Assembly: GCA_002424525.1 (NCBI GenBank)
Contig: DIKJ01000113.1
Location: forward strand, 1-23,724
Source: Bacteroidales bacterium UBA5621
GTDB taxonomy: Bacteria > Bacteroidota > Bacteroidia > Bacteroidales > VadinHA17
Reading direction: 5' to 3'
Length of the DNA stretch: 23,724 nucleotides
The notes beneath the pieces were generated by a model. The model saw only the letters and a list, made by a program, of their open reading frames with translations, was not told the DNA's origin and made no database searches. The stretch's first letter is position 1. Every line of letters starts with the position of its first letter. Shown in pieces: positions 23,474 through 23,724 of this stretch. The position numbers were made by a program, and so were the translations under genes.

Positions 23474-23724
23474 TTGATAACACAAAAAGAACTTGGAATC
23501 CGGCTGTCCGGACTAAGGAAGGCAAGAGGTCTTACTCAGAAAGAGTTGTGCAAGATCCTTGATATTTCAAGGCCTTCAGTATCTCAGCTTGAGGCGGGAC
23601 AGCGTGAAATGTCGGCAATTGAACTGCAAAGGCTTGCTTCAGCACTTCATTTCTCCATTGACGAAATTCTCGCTGATAATTATAATATGGAATCTGTTGA
23701 AAGAATTGAAGGGGCAGTACCGTC
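23474..23724 (+). CDS. XRE-family helix-turn-helix regulator, N-terminal part (runs off the window)
   Basis: The frame from TTG at 23474 (reading M/L-ITQKELGIRLSGLRKARG...) is open to the end of the window, about 83 residues. A Cro/C1-type HTH is clear: LRKARGLTQKELCKILDISR and then PSVSQLEAGQREMSAIELQR, followed by LASALHFSIDEILADNY, the usual fifth helix. The nearby ATG at 23460 is in another frame and stops at once, so TTG is the best start; the -7 box at 23444-23451 agrees. In Bacteroidota such short-HTH proteins often pair with, or are fused to, an ImmA/IrrE-type metallopeptidase or a toxin, but nothing beyond the HTH is visible here. Target unknown. Confidence 0.8.
   Translation, partial: MITQKELGIRLSGLRKARGLTQKELCKILDISRPSVSQLEAGQREMSAIELQRLASALHFSIDEILADNYNMESVERIEGAVP

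Overview
The window looks like a chromosomal segment from a member of the Bacteroidota, probably Bacteroidales/Marinilabiliales-like. The reasons are: -33/-7 promoters of the TTTG / TAnnTTTG kind upstream of several genes (clearest at 1425-1456 and 20088-20117), almost no Shine-Dalgarno sequences, several TTG/GTG starts, and a typical gene set (beta-barrel outer membrane protein, large AsmA-like protein, AAA+DUF4143 ATPase, Crp/Fnr regulator with N-terminal cysteines). There is no phage, plasmid, IS element, CRISPR array, rRNA or tRNA that I can support. Taxonomy is inferred from the sequence only.

Layout. Positions 1-8162 are transcribed rightward: the end of an unrecognised gene, an outer membrane beta-barrel protein, palindromic repeats plus a good promoter, an E1-like ThiF/MoeB-family protein followed by a PepE-type dipeptidase, a heptanucleotide repeat, an AsmA-like protein, a two-TM sensor histidine kinase and a U32-family Fe-S protein. 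Positions 8170-20071 are transcribed leftward. In transcription order they are: a Crp/Fnr regulator (own promoter), an exported M14 zinc carboxypeptidase, an exported TldD-type metalloprotease, a TldE/PmbA partner, a phosphofructokinase (PPi-type signature, hairpin terminator after it), RsgA, a hybrid two-component protein, and tRNA 2-selenouridine synthase MnmH. MnmH converges on the U32 gene with only 7 bases between stops. Positions 20185-20970 hold a PHP-family histidinol-phosphatase-like gene. It converges on an AAA+DUF4143 gene (20983-22104) that has paired GGATTATAATCC-type palindromes upstream. The right end holds a frameshifted SEC-C protein gene (22500-23338) and the start of an XRE-family HTH regulator that runs off the window.

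Functionally the leftward block mixes peptide degradation (M14 carboxypeptidase, TldD, TldE, with PepE elsewhere), translation and tRNA maintenance (RsgA, MnmH, probably the U32 enzyme), and signalling. The most striking item is the 949-residue hybrid kinase. Its phosphoacceptor histidine is a tyrosine, its N, G1 and G2 ATP-binding boxes are all degraded, and its first receiver is atypical, yet its last receiver keeps every canonical residue. It looks like a pseudo-histidine-kinase scaffold, analogous to DivL of Caulobacter. Other points of note are an E1-like enzyme without the zinc cysteines or the conserved cysteine, a Tat/lipoprotein-type TldD beside an apparently cytosolic TldE, and intergenic palindromes that may be a genome-wide family.
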